From Saccharothrix sp. (GTDB lineage Bacteria; Actinomycetota; Actinomycetes; Mycobacteriales; Pseudonocardiaceae), in contig NZ_JAPSLK010000018.1 of the NCBI RefSeq assembly GCF_031180885.1, positions 61,503-125,502 on the forward strand: DNA of 64,000 nucleotides, given 5' to 3'. The notes under the pieces were generated by a model. The model saw only the letters and a program-made list of their open reading frames with translations, ran no database searches and was not told the DNA's origin. Position 1 is the stretch's first letter. Each line of letters begins with the position of its first letter. Made by a program: the position numbers and the translations under genes. Of the stretch, positions 11,201-20,797 are shown in pieces.

Positions 11201-11843
11201 CGAGTCGGACCTCGGGACGCCCACGGGGTTCCTCGGGTTCGGGGACGTCGAGCGCGACGAGCCCCCGGCAGCCCCGGCCCAGCCCACCCCGGCGCAACCG
11301 ACTTCGGTCGATCCCGAAACCACCCCGATGTCCGAAACGTCTCCGACGTTCGAAGCCACACCGACGTTCGAAGCCACGCCGACGGCCGAACCCGCTCCGA
11401 CCGCCGAAGTCACGCAGACGGCGGCCGAAACCCCGCTGTTGCCCGAAACCCCGGTGACGCCGGAGCCGGCGCCGGTGGAGGCGAAGGGCGAGGGTGAGGC
11501 GGAAGTGGAGACCGAAGGGGGTGAGCCGTTCGTGCGGACCGTGGTCGTCGGTGGGCGGACGGTGGACCTCACCGACGGCTCGCCCAGCGCCACCCGCGCC
11601 TCCCGCCGGCCCAAGAGCGACCTCAGCCTCGCCGAACTCCTCGCCGAAGCCCTCGTCGCCTACGAAGCCGGCCGCCGCGAGGACGAAGCCGCCCAAGCCC
11701 AGCAGCAGCACAGCCACGACGACAGCGCCGAGACCACGGTCCCGATCACCCCGGTGGCACCACCGCCGACCGACGTCGAGACCACGGCGCCCATCGCCCG
11801 GGTCACCGTCGAACCACCCCGGTGGACCCTGCCCGAAAGCTGA
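8217..11843 (+). CDS. Large proline/threonine-rich protein with an N-terminal helical (TPR-like) domain
   Basis: 1208 residues from a GTG preceded by GAGGTAGGG, 17 bp after ettA, so probably cotranscribed with it. Residues 1 to about 400 are Ala/Leu/Glu/Arg-rich helical hairpins like a TPR scaffold. The middle (about 440-850) is extremely rich in Pro, Thr, Ala and Ser and contains tandem short repeats: five VTSQPA units, three copies of PDVPQA/V, and TFEATP doublets. The C-terminal third alternates acidic stretches with conserved-looking blocks (SGRRRAVREAAEG, VQWRVEAPQRLREGADVDMF, DLSLAELLAEALVAYEAGR). No signal peptide or membrane helix is seen, so it is probably cytosolic. Function unknown. 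A much longer upstream frame only reflects overlap with ettA. Confidence 0.75.
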   Translation: MAARGEAQADVEVSTLVVPAWRLRWRAPELALVLGERALALASARRDEVDRLRAESLVVFASNRMGRGVRVADRALDALKAAESEAEHETAWRLRVELADIARAVGAPLTGFAAVRPVLEAEGVPDALRASALVQASECLVSVGRGSALTQALEEADQLYTSDPVLDHDTTLLLRGLLRAAAAGQHRRWGDLEAAIAAAHEGVELIDQLTDPESDSGQVRGALTVELVCALMDADKHAEASEAGTPFLERPVRAPSATASGWLRLALASRVHLPAGRVDQSRDLLREAAESAERHQLDTLQAESLLALAHVHEVSGDLTEALANLRSAHAAERRRARAVYAVRARLAAEFSGVHRRPSGLHDQLAALLRQTTSPHARPEPGLTPETKQQLRQWRPVQVHRTDGLRVKRARRAAEDMTVEGISAARAHAADRWRLVHPFGDPANSGTPTGSAGPASPASSATPAGSASPADPSPTRSGRRRAPEPTLPADPTSTQATPGQVTPTRATPNPAPPAAATAPPATSASPTSTPAQPTPDLATPDPETTRGRPQHTSTAEARPRPRAGTYLEQVFAPHDPPSPPLFPPLPPALRPQPPAPTATQPTPPTPPTAHPTPPAPPAAQPTPSALPTPSAPPVTSQPAMPTPSAPPVTSQPATPAPPVTSQPATPVPPGLPVTSQPAAQAPFAVPTPPEVPVTSQPAAPTPPTPQPAAPQPQPAAATPDPSPQLPPPAPRFPGTSFPATPFVSTPITSAAFAASDTLFPPSTPEPTPPQVTPPAEPMQPIEPASEVPSSVAIPPAQPATPEMPVNPPVVPQPDVPQAPDVPQAPDVPQVPSASESEAPVLPAQPEAEKAAAAQEGAGERTVSAAGLIAAAGAVRSGRRRAVREAAEGEEQAVVPQGSDGGSVLETLKAAGLLDSQRAGGRRRAPEVEESASDEVEVQWRVEAPQRLREGADVDMFDSPAMVKPSERDEDLPPVGLGAAFIKGPVIPTARVPELPVESDLGTPTGFLGFGDVERDEPPAAPAQPTPAQPTSVDPETTPMSETSPTFEATPTFEATPTAEPAPTAEVTQTAAETPLLPETPVTPEPAPVEAKGEGEAEVETEGGEPFVRTVVVGGRTVDLTDGSPSATRASRRPKSDLSLAELLAEALVAYEAGRREDEAAQAQQQHSHDDSAETTVPITPVAPPPTDVETTAPIARVTVEPPRWTLPES

Positions 11844-12050
11844 CGAAAAGGAATTGAGGTTTTATTGAGGTTTCCCGCGGGTAACACAACCGGGGACGCC
11901 GAAAATAGTCCGTGCGGCCTGAATTTTCCACTTGACGGCAAGTGGCTCGATTCAGTGTCCAGGGTTGCTCCGACAGGGTGGAGCGAGTCTGGTTAAGTGG
12001 TGCGCGGACCCGGCACACAGAGGTGCCGGATAGCGTGGAGTCGCCTGAAC

Positions 12051-15000
12051 ATGACCTCGACTGGAGTCCCGTCCCGATCGGACCTCCCCACTCGCCACGA
12101 CGCCGGTGCCGGCCGCACCCAGGCCAGTCCCGAACAAGCGCGTGACGAATTGATCGAACGGGCCGCCGCCGGCGCCCCCGAGCTCGCCGACCTGATCCGG
12201 TTGTACTACCGCCACGTGCCCGCCGAGGAAGTCAACGACGACGACCCGGTGGACCTGGTCGGCGCGGTGCGCTCGAACTACCAGCTCGCCGAGACCCGCG
12301 TGCCGGGTCGCCCGGTGGTGCGCATCCTCAACCCCACCCGCGCCCACGACGGCTGGACGTGCCCCGCGACCGTGGTGCAGGTCGTCACCGACGACATGCC
12401 CTACCTGGTCGACTCGGTGGCCTCCGAGCTGACCCGCGGCGGCGTCCAGGTGCAGCGGGTGGTCCACCCGATCGTGGTGGTCCGCCGCGACCCGGTGACC
12501 GGCGCGCTCAACGAGGTCCTGCCGACCGCCGACCCGGCCGACCCGCCGGGCGACGCGATGGCGGAGTCGTGGATGAACATCGAGGTCGACCTGCTCACCG
12601 ACCCGGACCGGGCGCGCGAGCTGGAGACCAAGCTGCACACCGTCCTCAACGACGTCCGCGAGGTCGTCGAGGACACCAAGAAGATGACCGACACGGCCCT
12701 CCAGCTGGCCGACCAGCTCCAGGCCAGCCCTCCGCCCCTCAACCGCGAAGAGGTCGACGACGGCGCCCGCCTGCTGCGCTGGCTCGCCGCCGACCACTTC
12801 ACCTTCCTCGGCTACCGCCAGTACGAACTGGTCCGCGACGACCCGGCGACCGGCGGCGAACCCGCCCTGCGCGCGGTCCTGGCCAGTGGGCTGGGCGTGC
12901 TCAGACAGGACAGCCTCGCGGCGCGCAGTCTCACCGCGGGCCCCGACGCGGGCGCGCAGGCACTCTCGCCCGAGCTGCTGGTGCTGACCCAGGCGAGCGC
13001 CCAGTCGAGCGTCCACCGGTCGGTGTACCCGTACTACGTCGGTGTGAAGACCTTCGACCCCGAGGGCAACGTCACCGGCGAGCACCGGTTCCTCGGCGTG
13101 TTCTCCACGACCGCCCTGCACGAAGACGTCCTGGACATCCCGGCCATCGAGCGCCGGGTCCGCGACGTCATCCACCGCGCCGGCTTCCCGCTGCACTCCT
13201 ACTCGGGCCAGCGGATGCTGGAGGTGATCCAGAACTACCCGCGCACCGAGCTGTTCTCGGTCGACACGGACACCCTCTACCAGACCGTCACCGGCGTCAT
13301 CGCGCTCGCCGAACGCCGCCGCCTGCGGCTGTTCCTGCGCCGCGACCCGTACGGCCGCTTCTACTCGTGCCTGGTCTACCTGCCGCGCGACCGGTACACC
13401 ACGACCTCCCGCCTGGCCATGCAGGAGGTCCTGATCGCCGAACTCGGCGGCGTCAACCTGGAGTACAGCGCCCGCGTCGGCGAGTCCGCGCTGGCCCGCG
13501 TGCACTTCATGGTGCACACCGACCCGAACCGCCAGGTCGAGCCGGACACCGGCTACATCCAGAACCTGCTGGCCGAGGCGGTCCGCTCGTGGGACGACCG
13601 CATGGTCGAGGCGGTGCTGGAGGCGCAGGGCGACGGACTGGGCGCGGAATCGGCCTCCGAGCAGGGCCAGCGGTTCGCCGCGGCGTTCCCGGAGGCCTAC
13701 AAGGAGGACTTCACCGCCGCCGAGGGCCTGGCGGACTTCCGGCGCATCGAGGCGCTGGGCCAGGGCGATCTGGACATGCAGTTCTACGTGCCGCGCGACG
13801 CGGAGCCGGGGGAGCGGCGGTTCAAGCTGTTCCTCGCGGGCGCCCGGATCACGCTGTCGGACGTGCTGCCGATGCTCCAGCGCATGGGCGTGGTGGTGGC
13901 CGACGAGCGCCCGTACGAGCTGGTCCGCGAGGACGGCACGGAGTGCTGGATCTACGACTTCGGCCTGCGCATCGACCAGGTGACCCTCGACCGGCTGTCC
14001 CAGGAGGACCTGGAGTCGGTCCGCACCCGCTTCCAGGACGCGTTCGCCGCCGCCTGGCGCGGTGAGGCGGAGGTCGACGGCTTCAACACCCTCGTCCTCA
14101 AGGGCGGCCTGACCTGGCAGCAGGCCGCGATGCTGCGCGCCTACGCCAAGTACCTGCGCCAGGCCGGCGTCGCCTACAGCCAGGACTACATCGAGGACGC
14201 CGTCCTGGGCCACACCGAGGTCGCCACGGCCCTGGTCCGGCTGTTCGAGGCCCGGTTCACGCCGGTCCTGGACGACGCCCACCGCGCGTCGCGCACCGAG
14301 GCGCTGGTCGCCGACATCACCGCGATGATCGACGACGTGACCAGCCTGGACGCGGACCGCATCCTGCGCAGCCTGCTCACCCTGGTGCAGGCCACGTTGC
14401 GCACCAACTACTTCGTGCGCGACGCCGACGGCAACCCCCGCCCGTACCTGGCGGTCAAGCTCGACCCGCGGGCCATCCCGGACCTGCCCCAGCCCCGGCC
14501 CCGGTTCGAGATCTTCGTGTACTCGCCGCGCGTCGAGGGCGTGCACCTGCGGTTCGGCCCGGTCGCGCGCGGCGGGCTGCGCTGGTCCGACCGGCGCGAG
14601 GACTTCCGCACCGAGATCCTGGGCCTGGTCAAGGCGCAGGCGGTGAAGAACTCCGTGATCGTGCCGGTCGGCGCGAAGGGCGGCTTCGTGGTCAAGCGCC
14701 CGCCGACCCCCACCGGCGACCCGGGCCTGGACCGCGAGGCGTTCCTGGCCGAGGGCATCGCGTGCTACCGCATGTTCATCTCCGGCCTGCTGGACCTGAC
14801 CGACAACCTCAGCTCGGGCACCGTCATCCCGGCCCCGCAGGTGGTCCGGCACGACGGCGACGACACCTACCTGGTGGTCGCGGCGGACAAGGGCACGGCC
14901 TCGTTCTCCGACATCGCCAACGAGGTGTCCCAGTCCTACGGCTTCTGGCTCGGCGACGCGTTCGCCTCCGGCGGCTCGGTCGGCTACGACCACAAGGCCA

Positions 15001-17015
15001 TGGGCATCACCGCCAAGGGCGCGTGGGAGAGCGTGAAGCGGCACTTCCGCGAGCTGGGCGTGAACACCCAGGCCGAGGACTTCACCGTGGTCGGCGTCGG
15101 CGACATGTCCGGCGACGTGTTCGGCAACGGCATGCTGCTGTCCGAGCACATCCGCCTGGTGGCCGCGTTCGACCACCGGCACATCTTCATCGACCCCAAC
15201 CCGGGCGCGGCGACCAGCTACGTCGAGCGCAAGCGGCTGTTCAACCTCCCGCGCTCCTCGTGGGACGACTACGACCGCTCGCTGATCAGCCCCGGCGGCG
15301 GCGTGTGGCCGCGCACCGCGAAGTCCATCCCGATCAGCGAGCAGGCGCGCGAGGCGCTCGGCCTGCCCGAGGGCGTGGAGAAGCTGTCGCCGCAGGAGCT
15401 GATGAAGGCGATCCTGCTGGCCCCGGTGGACCTGCTGTGGAACGGCGGCATCGGCACCTACGTCAAGGCCGGCGCCGAGTCGCACGCCGAGGTCGGCGAC
15501 AAGGCCAACGACGCCATCCGCGTCAACGGCGCCGACCTGCGGGTGAAGGTCGTCGGCGAGGGCGGCAACCTGGGCCTGACCCAGCGCGGCCGCATCGAGT
15601 TCGCCCGCGCCGGCGGCAAGGTCAACACCGACGCCCTGGACAACTCGGCCGGTGTCGACTGCTCCGACCACGAGGTCAACATCAAGATCCTGCTCGACGA
15701 ACTGGTCCGCGAGGGCAAGCTCGACCGGCAGCAGCGCGACGAGCTGCTCGGCCAGATGACCGACGAGGTCGGCGAGCTGGTGCTGGCCGACAACTACTCG
15801 CAGAACCAGGTCCTGGGCGTGTCCCGGGCGCACGCGTCGCCGATGCTGTCGGTGCACGCCCGCCTGGTGGCCGACCTGGAGCAGCGCGGTCACCTCGACC
15901 GGGCGCTGGAGGCGCTGCCGTCGCCCGCGGAGTTCCGGGCGCTGGAGAAGGCCGGCGACGGCCTGACCTCGCCGGAGCTGGCGACGCTGCTCGCGCACGT
16001 CAAGCTCGCGCTGAAGGAGGAGGTGCTGGCCAGCGACCTGCCGACGATCGACGTGATCGCCCGCAAGCTGCCCGACTACTTCCCCAGCGAGCTGCGGCAG
16101 CGCTTCGCCGACGCGATCGGCAGCCACCCGCTGGCCCGCGAGATCATCACGACGGTGCTGGTCAACGAGGTCGTGGACGGCGGCGGCGTGTCGTACGCGT
16201 TCCGGCTGGCCGAGGAGATCAGCGCGTCCGCGACGGACGCCGTCCGGGCCTACACGGTCGTCACGGCGATCTACGACCTCCCGTCGCTGTGGCGGGACAT
16301 CCGCGCCCTGGACACCAAGATCCCCACGGACGTCCAGGACGACATGGTCCTGGAGAGCCGCCGCCTGCTCGACCGCGCGTCGAGGTGGCTGCTCACCAAC
16401 CGCCCGCAGCCGCTGGCCGTCGGCTCGACCATCGCCCGGTTCGCCGGCGTGGTGGGCGAACTGGCGCCGCGCACGCTGGACATGTTGCAGGGCCGGGAGA
16501 AGGAGTCCGTCCTCGCGCACGTCGCCCGCCTCACGGGCGAAGGCGTGCCGGAGGACCTGGCCCGCCGGGTCGCGGTGCTGCTGTTCACCTACGGCCTGCT
16601 GGACGTGACCGAGGTGGCGGAACTGGCCGAACGCGAGGGCGAGGGCCACGGCGTCGGACCGGAGCGCTCGCACCTGGAGACGGCGGAGCTGTACTTCGCG
16701 CTGTCCGACCACCTGGACGTGGACCGGATGCTCAGCTCGGTGAGCGGCCTGGAACGCGTCAACCGCTGGCACGCCTTGGCGCGCCTGGCCCTGCGTGACG
16801 ACTTCTACTCGTCGCTGCGGTCGATCACCATCGACGTGCTGCGGTCGAGCGAGCCGGGCGACACCCCGGCCGAGAAGATCGCCACCTGGGAACAGGCCAA
16901 CGCGTCGAGGCTGGGCCGCGCCCGCGCCGCCCTGGAGGAGATCAACCGGGCCAGCCGCCTGGACCTGGCCACCCTCTCGGTGGCCGCCCGCCAGGTGCGC
17001 AGCATGATCCGGTAG
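12051..17015 (+). CDS. gdh: NAD-specific glutamate dehydrogenase, 180-kDa class
   Basis: 1654 residues, the usual length of the large NAD-glutamate dehydrogenases (EC 1.4.1.2) that convert glutamate to 2-oxoglutarate and ammonia. A long N-terminal regulatory part contains ACT-like segments. The catalytic region around residues 830-1250 shows GPVARGGLRWSDRREDFR, KNSVIVPVGAKGGFV, and the NAD-binding stretch VKVVGEGGNLGLTQRGRIEF. The ATG at 12051 is chosen because homologues begin close to this point; an earlier in-frame GTG at 11997 has no ribosome site. It corresponds to Rv2476c and stands as a single transcription unit ending in the hairpin at 17024. Confidence 0.95.
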   Translation: MTSTGVPSRSDLPTRHDAGAGRTQASPEQARDELIERAAAGAPELADLIRLYYRHVPAEEVNDDDPVDLVGAVRSNYQLAETRVPGRPVVRILNPTRAHDGWTCPATVVQVVTDDMPYLVDSVASELTRGGVQVQRVVHPIVVVRRDPVTGALNEVLPTADPADPPGDAMAESWMNIEVDLLTDPDRARELETKLHTVLNDVREVVEDTKKMTDTALQLADQLQASPPPLNREEVDDGARLLRWLAADHFTFLGYRQYELVRDDPATGGEPALRAVLASGLGVLRQDSLAARSLTAGPDAGAQALSPELLVLTQASAQSSVHRSVYPYYVGVKTFDPEGNVTGEHRFLGVFSTTALHEDVLDIPAIERRVRDVIHRAGFPLHSYSGQRMLEVIQNYPRTELFSVDTDTLYQTVTGVIALAERRRLRLFLRRDPYGRFYSCLVYLPRDRYTTTSRLAMQEVLIAELGGVNLEYSARVGESALARVHFMVHTDPNRQVEPDTGYIQNLLAEAVRSWDDRMVEAVLEAQGDGLGAESASEQGQRFAAAFPEAYKEDFTAAEGLADFRRIEALGQGDLDMQFYVPRDAEPGERRFKLFLAGARITLSDVLPMLQRMGVVVADERPYELVREDGTECWIYDFGLRIDQVTLDRLSQEDLESVRTRFQDAFAAAWRGEAEVDGFNTLVLKGGLTWQQAAMLRAYAKYLRQAGVAYSQDYIEDAVLGHTEVATALVRLFEARFTPVLDDAHRASRTEALVADITAMIDDVTSLDADRILRSLLTLVQATLRTNYFVRDADGNPRPYLAVKLDPRAIPDLPQPRPRFEIFVYSPRVEGVHLRFGPVARGGLRWSDRREDFRTEILGLVKAQAVKNSVIVPVGAKGGFVVKRPPTPTGDPGLDREAFLAEGIACYRMFISGLLDLTDNLSSGTVIPAPQVVRHDGDDTYLVVAADKGTASFSDIANEVSQSYGFWLGDAFASGGSVGYDHKAMGITAKGAWESVKRHFRELGVNTQAEDFTVVGVGDMSGDVFGNGMLLSEHIRLVAAFDHRHIFIDPNPGAATSYVERKRLFNLPRSSWDDYDRSLISPGGGVWPRTAKSIPISEQAREALGLPEGVEKLSPQELMKAILLAPVDLLWNGGIGTYVKAGAESHAEVGDKANDAIRVNGADLRVKVVGEGGNLGLTQRGRIEFARAGGKVNTDALDNSAGVDCSDHEVNIKILLDELVREGKLDRQQRDELLGQMTDEVGELVLADNYSQNQVLGVSRAHASPMLSVHARLVADLEQRGHLDRALEALPSPAEFRALEKAGDGLTSPELATLLAHVKLALKEEVLASDLPTIDVIARKLPDYFPSELRQRFADAIGSHPLAREIITTVLVNEVVDGGGVSYAFRLAEEISASATDAVRAYTVVTAIYDLPSLWRDIRALDTKIPTDVQDDMVLESRRLLDRASRWLLTNRPQPLAVGSTIARFAGVVGELAPRTLDMLQGREKESVLAHVARLTGEGVPEDLARRVAVLLFTYGLLDVTEVAELAEREGEGHGVGPERSHLETAELYFALSDHLDVDRMLSSVSGLERVNRWHALARLALRDDFYSSLRSITIDVLRSSEPGDTPAEKIATWEQANASRLGRARAALEEINRASRLDLATLSVAARQVRSMIR

Positions 17016-17023
17016 CACCGGTC

Positions 17024-17054
17024 GGGGCCGGGGTTCCGCAGGAGCCCCGGCCCC
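17024..17054 (+). terminator. Hairpin terminator after gdh
   Basis: A perfect 10-bp G+C stem (17024-17033 with 17045-17054, loop 11 nt) begins 9 nt after the gdh stop codon. There is no T-run, as is common for terminators in high-G+C actinobacteria. Confidence 0.7.
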
Positions 17055-17408
17055 CTGCGCCCAGCTCGGGGTGTTCAGGTAGGCGTACCGGTCGATCTCG
17101 TCGATGGCTGTGCCCGCGTCGCTCGCCCGGTTCTCGTCGTTCAGCGTCCCGCCGAACGCATCGGTCTTCATCGGCAGCCCGCCGCCCTGGTGCAGGGTGT
17201 GGGAGACGAAGTTGGCGCAGTTGTCCTCGAACCGGTCGGCGGCGAGATCGCCGGCGGCGTCCTTCCGGCTGTCGTCCAACGCGGAGCTGCCCCGCCGGTG
17301 GATGTCGGCCGCCGACTGCTCGCAGTGCCGCGCCAGGCTCACCCAGTCGTCGGCGGCGGACTTCCAGGCGGTCGGGTCGGCGTCGCGGAGCGCGGCGAAG
17401 CTCACCAT
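17052..17408 (-). pseudogene. Truncated WXG100-like/amidase protein
   Basis: From an ATG at 17408 the frame encodes about 60 residues resembling the N-terminal helical part of ESX-associated proteins (FAALRDADPTAWKSAADDWV, HCEQSAADIHRRG). It is fused directly to a fragment of an Amidase_6-type cell-wall amidase (DNCANFVSHTLHQGGGLPM), then YAYLNTPSWAQ. After that the frame runs into antisense gdh sequence with no stop for kilobases, so the natural C-terminus has been lost. Either a central segment was deleted or the gene end was replaced. The organism probably had an intact secreted amidase of this type. Confidence 0.5.
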
Positions 17409-17472
17409 GCACCCACGAAAGCACCGCGGCCGGAAGCCGTGCGCACCGCGACAGCTTCCGGCCACGCGGTCC

Positions 17473-19122
17473 TCAGTCGCGCCAGGTGTCGTTCAGCGTC
17501 GCGGGTGCGGTGGCGGTGCGGTTCGAGCCGCTCTCCCAGGTCACCGCACCTGATGAGTCCTTGCGGATGTACTTGTACTGGAACGAAGTCCCGGCCGGCA
17601 GCGCCACCGAACCCCGCCACACCGGGTAGGACGCCGACGACAGCGCCACCGCGTTCGCCGTGTTCCACCCGCCCAGCGACGGGTGGTCGCCGACCACGAA
17701 GATGTTCTGCCCGAACGACGTCGTGGCCTGAACCGCGAACGACGTGGCCGAAACGGACGACGTGGCACCGACGTGCAACGCCAACGCCTCACCCGCGCCC
17801 ACGGTCGCGGTGAAACGGCCTGCCGAGTCCACCGTCACCGGCGCACACCCGGACCGCTGCACATCGCAGTAAGTCCCGGCCGGCAGCGATGTCTGGAAGG
17901 TCCGCGTCAACGCCGAAGTCTCCCGGTTCACCACCACGAACCCGCGCGTCCCCCGCCCGAACGCGATCGCGTCACCGCCGTTGTCCCACCAGTTCACCAC
18001 CGACGTCCCGGCCACGGTGTTGCGGAACTTCACCATGCCCGCGATCTGCGTCCACCGGTGCTGGCACTTCCACCCCACGTAGCACTCGGAGCCGGCGGGC
18101 GGCCCGGCGTCGTGGTCGGTGAACTCGTAGCCGGAGTACACGTTCGGGGCACCGTAGGGCCACGCCAGCATGAACACGTTCGCCAGCGTGTACGTCGACC
18201 CGTCGCGGTACGACAGCGTCGACCCGTTCCGCTCGGTGTCCCAGTTGTCCACGAAGGACCGCGCCTGACCCGAGGGCAGATACCCCCACGCCTGCCCGAA
18301 GTTGCTCAGGTAAGCCAGGTTCTCGTTCTGGAACACCCGCTTCAGGTCGTAGGCGTAGCGGAACTCGTCCACGTCACCCGACCCGGTGTACTCGCCGGGC
18401 TGCACGGCCTCGCCCGCCCCGTAGATCACCTCGTGCACCCAGAAGATCCCGGGGTTGGTCAGCTTGGCCTTGATCGCGGACAGGTCGGCCGCGGACATGT
18501 GCTTCGCCGCGTCCACCCGGAACCCGTCCACGCCCATCGCGATCAGCCGGTTCAGGTAGGCCGCGATGGTCGACCGCACGTACTCGCTGCCCGTGTCCAG
18601 GTCGGACAGCCCGACCAGTTCGCAGTTCTGGACGTTGTCGCGGTTGCGGTAGTCGGTGATGTTCGACCGGCAGGAGTGGAAGTCCCAGTCGCTGTAGTAG
18701 CCCGGGTAGTTGTACTTCGAGTAGGACGACCCGCCGGTCCCGACCCCGGACCCGGCGCTCATGTGGTTGATCACCGCGTCCGCGATGACCTTCACACCGG
18801 CCGCGTGACAAGTGTTGACCATGTTCCGGAACGCGGTCTCGTCACCGAGCCGCCCCGCGATCCGGTAGCTGACGGGCTGGTAGGACGTCCACCACTGGCT
18901 GCCCTGGATGTGCTCGGTGGCGGGAGAGACCTCGACGTACCCGTACCCCGCAGGCCCCAGGGTGGACGCGCACTCGGCCGCCACCCGGTCGAACGGCCAC
19001 TGGAAGAGGGTCGCCGTGACGTCCTTCGGACCAGGGGGTGTTGCAAAACTTTGCGGAACGGTCAGCAGGCTGAACACCAGGGTCGCGCACAGCAGGAAGG
19101 CGCGCTTGGCTGAGGAAACCAC
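17473..19122 (-). CDS. Secreted alpha-amylase (GH13) with starch-binding domain
   Basis: 549 residues. The GTG start at 19122 follows a GAAGGAG ribosome site and begins a signal peptide ([17 protein letters not shown], cleavage probably after QSFA). The catalytic barrel contains [15 protein letters not shown] (nucleophile Asp), FWVHEVI (acid Glu) and FVDNWDTER. The last ~95 residues form a CBM20-like starch-binding domain ([18 protein letters not shown]). It should hydrolyse starch outside the cell to maltodextrins that feed the divergent glucosidase. An upstream in-frame ATG at 19212 would place the regulatory palindrome inside the gene and is rejected. Confidence 0.93.
   Translation of the reverse strand: MVSSAKRAFLLCATLVFSLLTVPQSFATPPGPKDVTATLFQWPFDRVAAECASTLGPAGYGYVEVSPATEHIQGSQWWTSYQPVSYRIAGRLGDETAFRNMVNTCHAAGVKVIADAVINHMSAGSGVGTGGSSYSKYNYPGYYSDWDFHSCRSNITDYRNRDNVQNCELVGLSDLDTGSEYVRSTIAAYLNRLIAMGVDGFRVDAAKHMSAADLSAIKAKLTNPGIFWVHEVIYGAGEAVQPGEYTGSGDVDEFRYAYDLKRVFQNENLAYLSNFGQAWGYLPSGQARSFVDNWDTERNGSTLSYRDGSTYTLANVFMLAWPYGAPNVYSGYEFTDHDAGPPAGSECYVGWKCQHRWTQIAGMVKFRNTVAGTSVVNWWDNGGDAIAFGRGTRGFVVVNRETSALTRTFQTSLPAGTYCDVQRSGCAPVTVDSAGRFTATVGAGEALALHVGATSSVSATSFAVQATTSFGQNIFVVGDHPSLGGWNTANAVALSSASYPVWRGSVALPAGTSFQYKYIRKDSSGAVTWESGSNRTATAPATLNDTWRD
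19043..19054. promoter_or_regulatory. Candidate LacI-family operator inside the amylase leader
   Basis: GCAAAACTTTGC, an inverted repeat of GCAAA with a 2-nt centre, lies within the first 30 codons of the amylase gene. It shares GCAAA/TTTGC half-sites with the palindrome at 19183. An internal operator of this kind would allow a repressor bound at both sites to loop the DNA. Confidence 0.4.
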
Positions 19123-19170
19123 GATGTCTCCTTCGGCAGGGATGTGCTCTAGGTCATACCACCTGCTGGA

Positions 19171-19192
19171 CTTGCTGAAAACCTTTGCAAAG
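19171..19192. promoter_or_regulatory. Candidate maltose-type operator in the divergent amylase/glucosidase promoter
   Basis: The perfect 10-bp palindrome CTTTGCAAAG (19183-19192) is preceded by CTTGCTGAAAAC. It lies between the divergent amylase (start 19122) and glucosidase (start 19236) genes. LacI/MalR regulators of actinobacterial amylase genes bind TTGCA-type motifs, and a LacI gene sits downstream of the glucosidase, so this is its most likely target. Confidence 0.55.
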
Positions 19193-19235
19193 TATTTCAT
19201 CGGTGCCGCCACTCCCGGAGGAAGGACGGAACACC

Positions 19236-20786
19236 ATGAGCCAGGACTGGTGGCGCGAGGCCGTGATCTACCAGGTCTACGTGCGCAGCTTCGCCGACTC
19301 GAACGGCGACGGCGTCGGTGACCTGCCGGGCATCCGGTCCCGCCTCCCGTACCTCGCCGACCTGGGCGTGGACGCGGTGTGGATCACCCCGTTCTACTCG
19401 TCGCCGCAGGCCGACGGCGGCTACGACGTCGCCGACTACCGCGCGGTGGACCCGATGTTCGGCGACCTGGAGGACGCCCGCGCGCTCATCGCGGACGCCC
19501 ACGACCTGGGCATCCGGATCATCGTCGACCTCGTCCCGAACCACACCAGCAGCGAGCACGAGTGGTTCAAGCAGGCCCTGGCAGCCGCCCCCGGCTCCCC
19601 GGAACGCGCCCGCTACCACTTCTGCGACGGCAACGGCGACCAGCCGCCCAACGACTGGGAGTCGATCTTCGGCGGCCCGGCCTGGACCCGCGTCCCCGAC
19701 GGCCAGTGGTACCTGCACCTGTTCGCCCCCGAGCAGCCCGACCTGAACTGGGAGCGCCCGGAGGTCCGCGAGGAGTTCCTGGACGTCCTGCGCTTCTGGC
19801 TCGACCTGGGCGTGGACGGCTTCCGCATCGACGTGGCGCACGGCCTGGTCAAGGCGGACGGTCTGCCCGACGTGGGCCGCACCGAGCAGCTCAAGCTGCT
19901 GGGCACCGAGGCGCTGCCGTTCTTCGACCAGGACGGCGTCCACGAGATCTACCGCGACTGGCGCAAGGTCCTCGACTCCTACCCGGGCGTCCGGGTGGGC
20001 GTCGCCGAGGCGTGGACCCCGAGCCCCGAGCGCACCGCCCGCTACCTGCGCGCGGACGAACTGCACCAGGCCTTCAACTTCCACTACCTGACCGCCGAGT
20101 GGGACGCCGAAGCCCTCAAGACGGTCATCGACGACTCCCTGGCCGCGATGGCCCCGGTGCAGGCCCCGACCACCTGGGTGCTGTCCAACCACGACGTGCA
20201 GCGCCACGTCACCCGCTACGGCAGCCTGGCCCGCGCCCGCGCCGCCGCGCTGCTCATGCTGGCCCTGCCCGGCTCGGCCTACGTCTACCAGGGCGAGGAA
20301 CTGGGCCTGCCCGAGGTCCTGGACCTGCCCGAGGAGGTCCTGCAGGACCCGGTGTGGGAGCGCTCGGGCCACACCGACCGGGGTCGCGACGGCTGCCGCG
20401 TGCCGATCCCGTGGACGCCGGACGGCCCGTCCTACGGCTTCGGCGACGGCGGCTCCTGGCTGCCGCAGCCCGCCACCTGGGGCGACCTCAGCGTCGCCGC
20501 CCAACAGGCGGACCGGTCGTCGACCTTCCACCTGTACCGCGACGCCCTGCGCATCCGCCGCAACCACCCGGCGCTCGGGCAGGGCGCGCACGTCGACTGG
20601 CTGGACACCCCCGCGAACGTCCTGGCCTTCACCCGTCGTGACTTCACCTGCGTGGTGAACCTGGGCGCCGAGGACGTCGAGGTCCCGTTCGACGGCGAGG
20701 TCCTGCTCGCCTCGGGCGACTGCACCGCCGAGAACGGCGCGCTGGTGGTGCCGTCTGACACGACGGTGTGGTGGCACCGGCCGTAG
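19236..20786 (+). CDS. GH13 alpha-glucosidase (oligo-1,6-glucosidase type)
   Basis: 516 residues from an ATG just after GGAGGAAGGA; no signal peptide, so cytosolic. GH13 motifs are in order: [22 protein letters not shown] (nucleophile Asp), GVAEAW (acid Glu) and LSNHDVQRH. The family removes glucose from the non-reducing end of malto- or isomalto-oligosaccharides. It is divergent from the secreted amylase and sits 11 bp upstream of the LacI gene, so the trio forms a maltodextrin utilisation unit. A clear paralogue lies at 23875-25470. Exact linkage preference cannot be read from sequence. Confidence 0.92.
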   Translation: MSQDWWREAVIYQVYVRSFADSNGDGVGDLPGIRSRLPYLADLGVDAVWITPFYSSPQADGGYDVADYRAVDPMFGDLEDARALIADAHDLGIRIIVDLVPNHTSSEHEWFKQALAAAPGSPERARYHFCDGNGDQPPNDWESIFGGPAWTRVPDGQWYLHLFAPEQPDLNWERPEVREEFLDVLRFWLDLGVDGFRIDVAHGLVKADGLPDVGRTEQLKLLGTEALPFFDQDGVHEIYRDWRKVLDSYPGVRVGVAEAWTPSPERTARYLRADELHQAFNFHYLTAEWDAEALKTVIDDSLAAMAPVQAPTTWVLSNHDVQRHVTRYGSLARARAAALLMLALPGSAYVYQGEELGLPEVLDLPEEVLQDPVWERSGHTDRGRDGCRVPIPWTPDGPSYGFGDGGSWLPQPATWGDLSVAAQQADRSSTFHLYRDALRIRRNHPALGQGAHVDWLDTPANVLAFTRRDFTCVVNLGAEDVEVPFDGEVLLASGDCTAENGALVVPSDTTVWWHRP

Positions 20787-20797
20787 AGTCACCCGGT

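Noticed and set aside
11952..17465. 1837-residue open frame on the minus strand
   Set aside because: It is the antisense of the glutamate dehydrogenase gene; only its first ~115 codons, outside gdh, resemble real protein.
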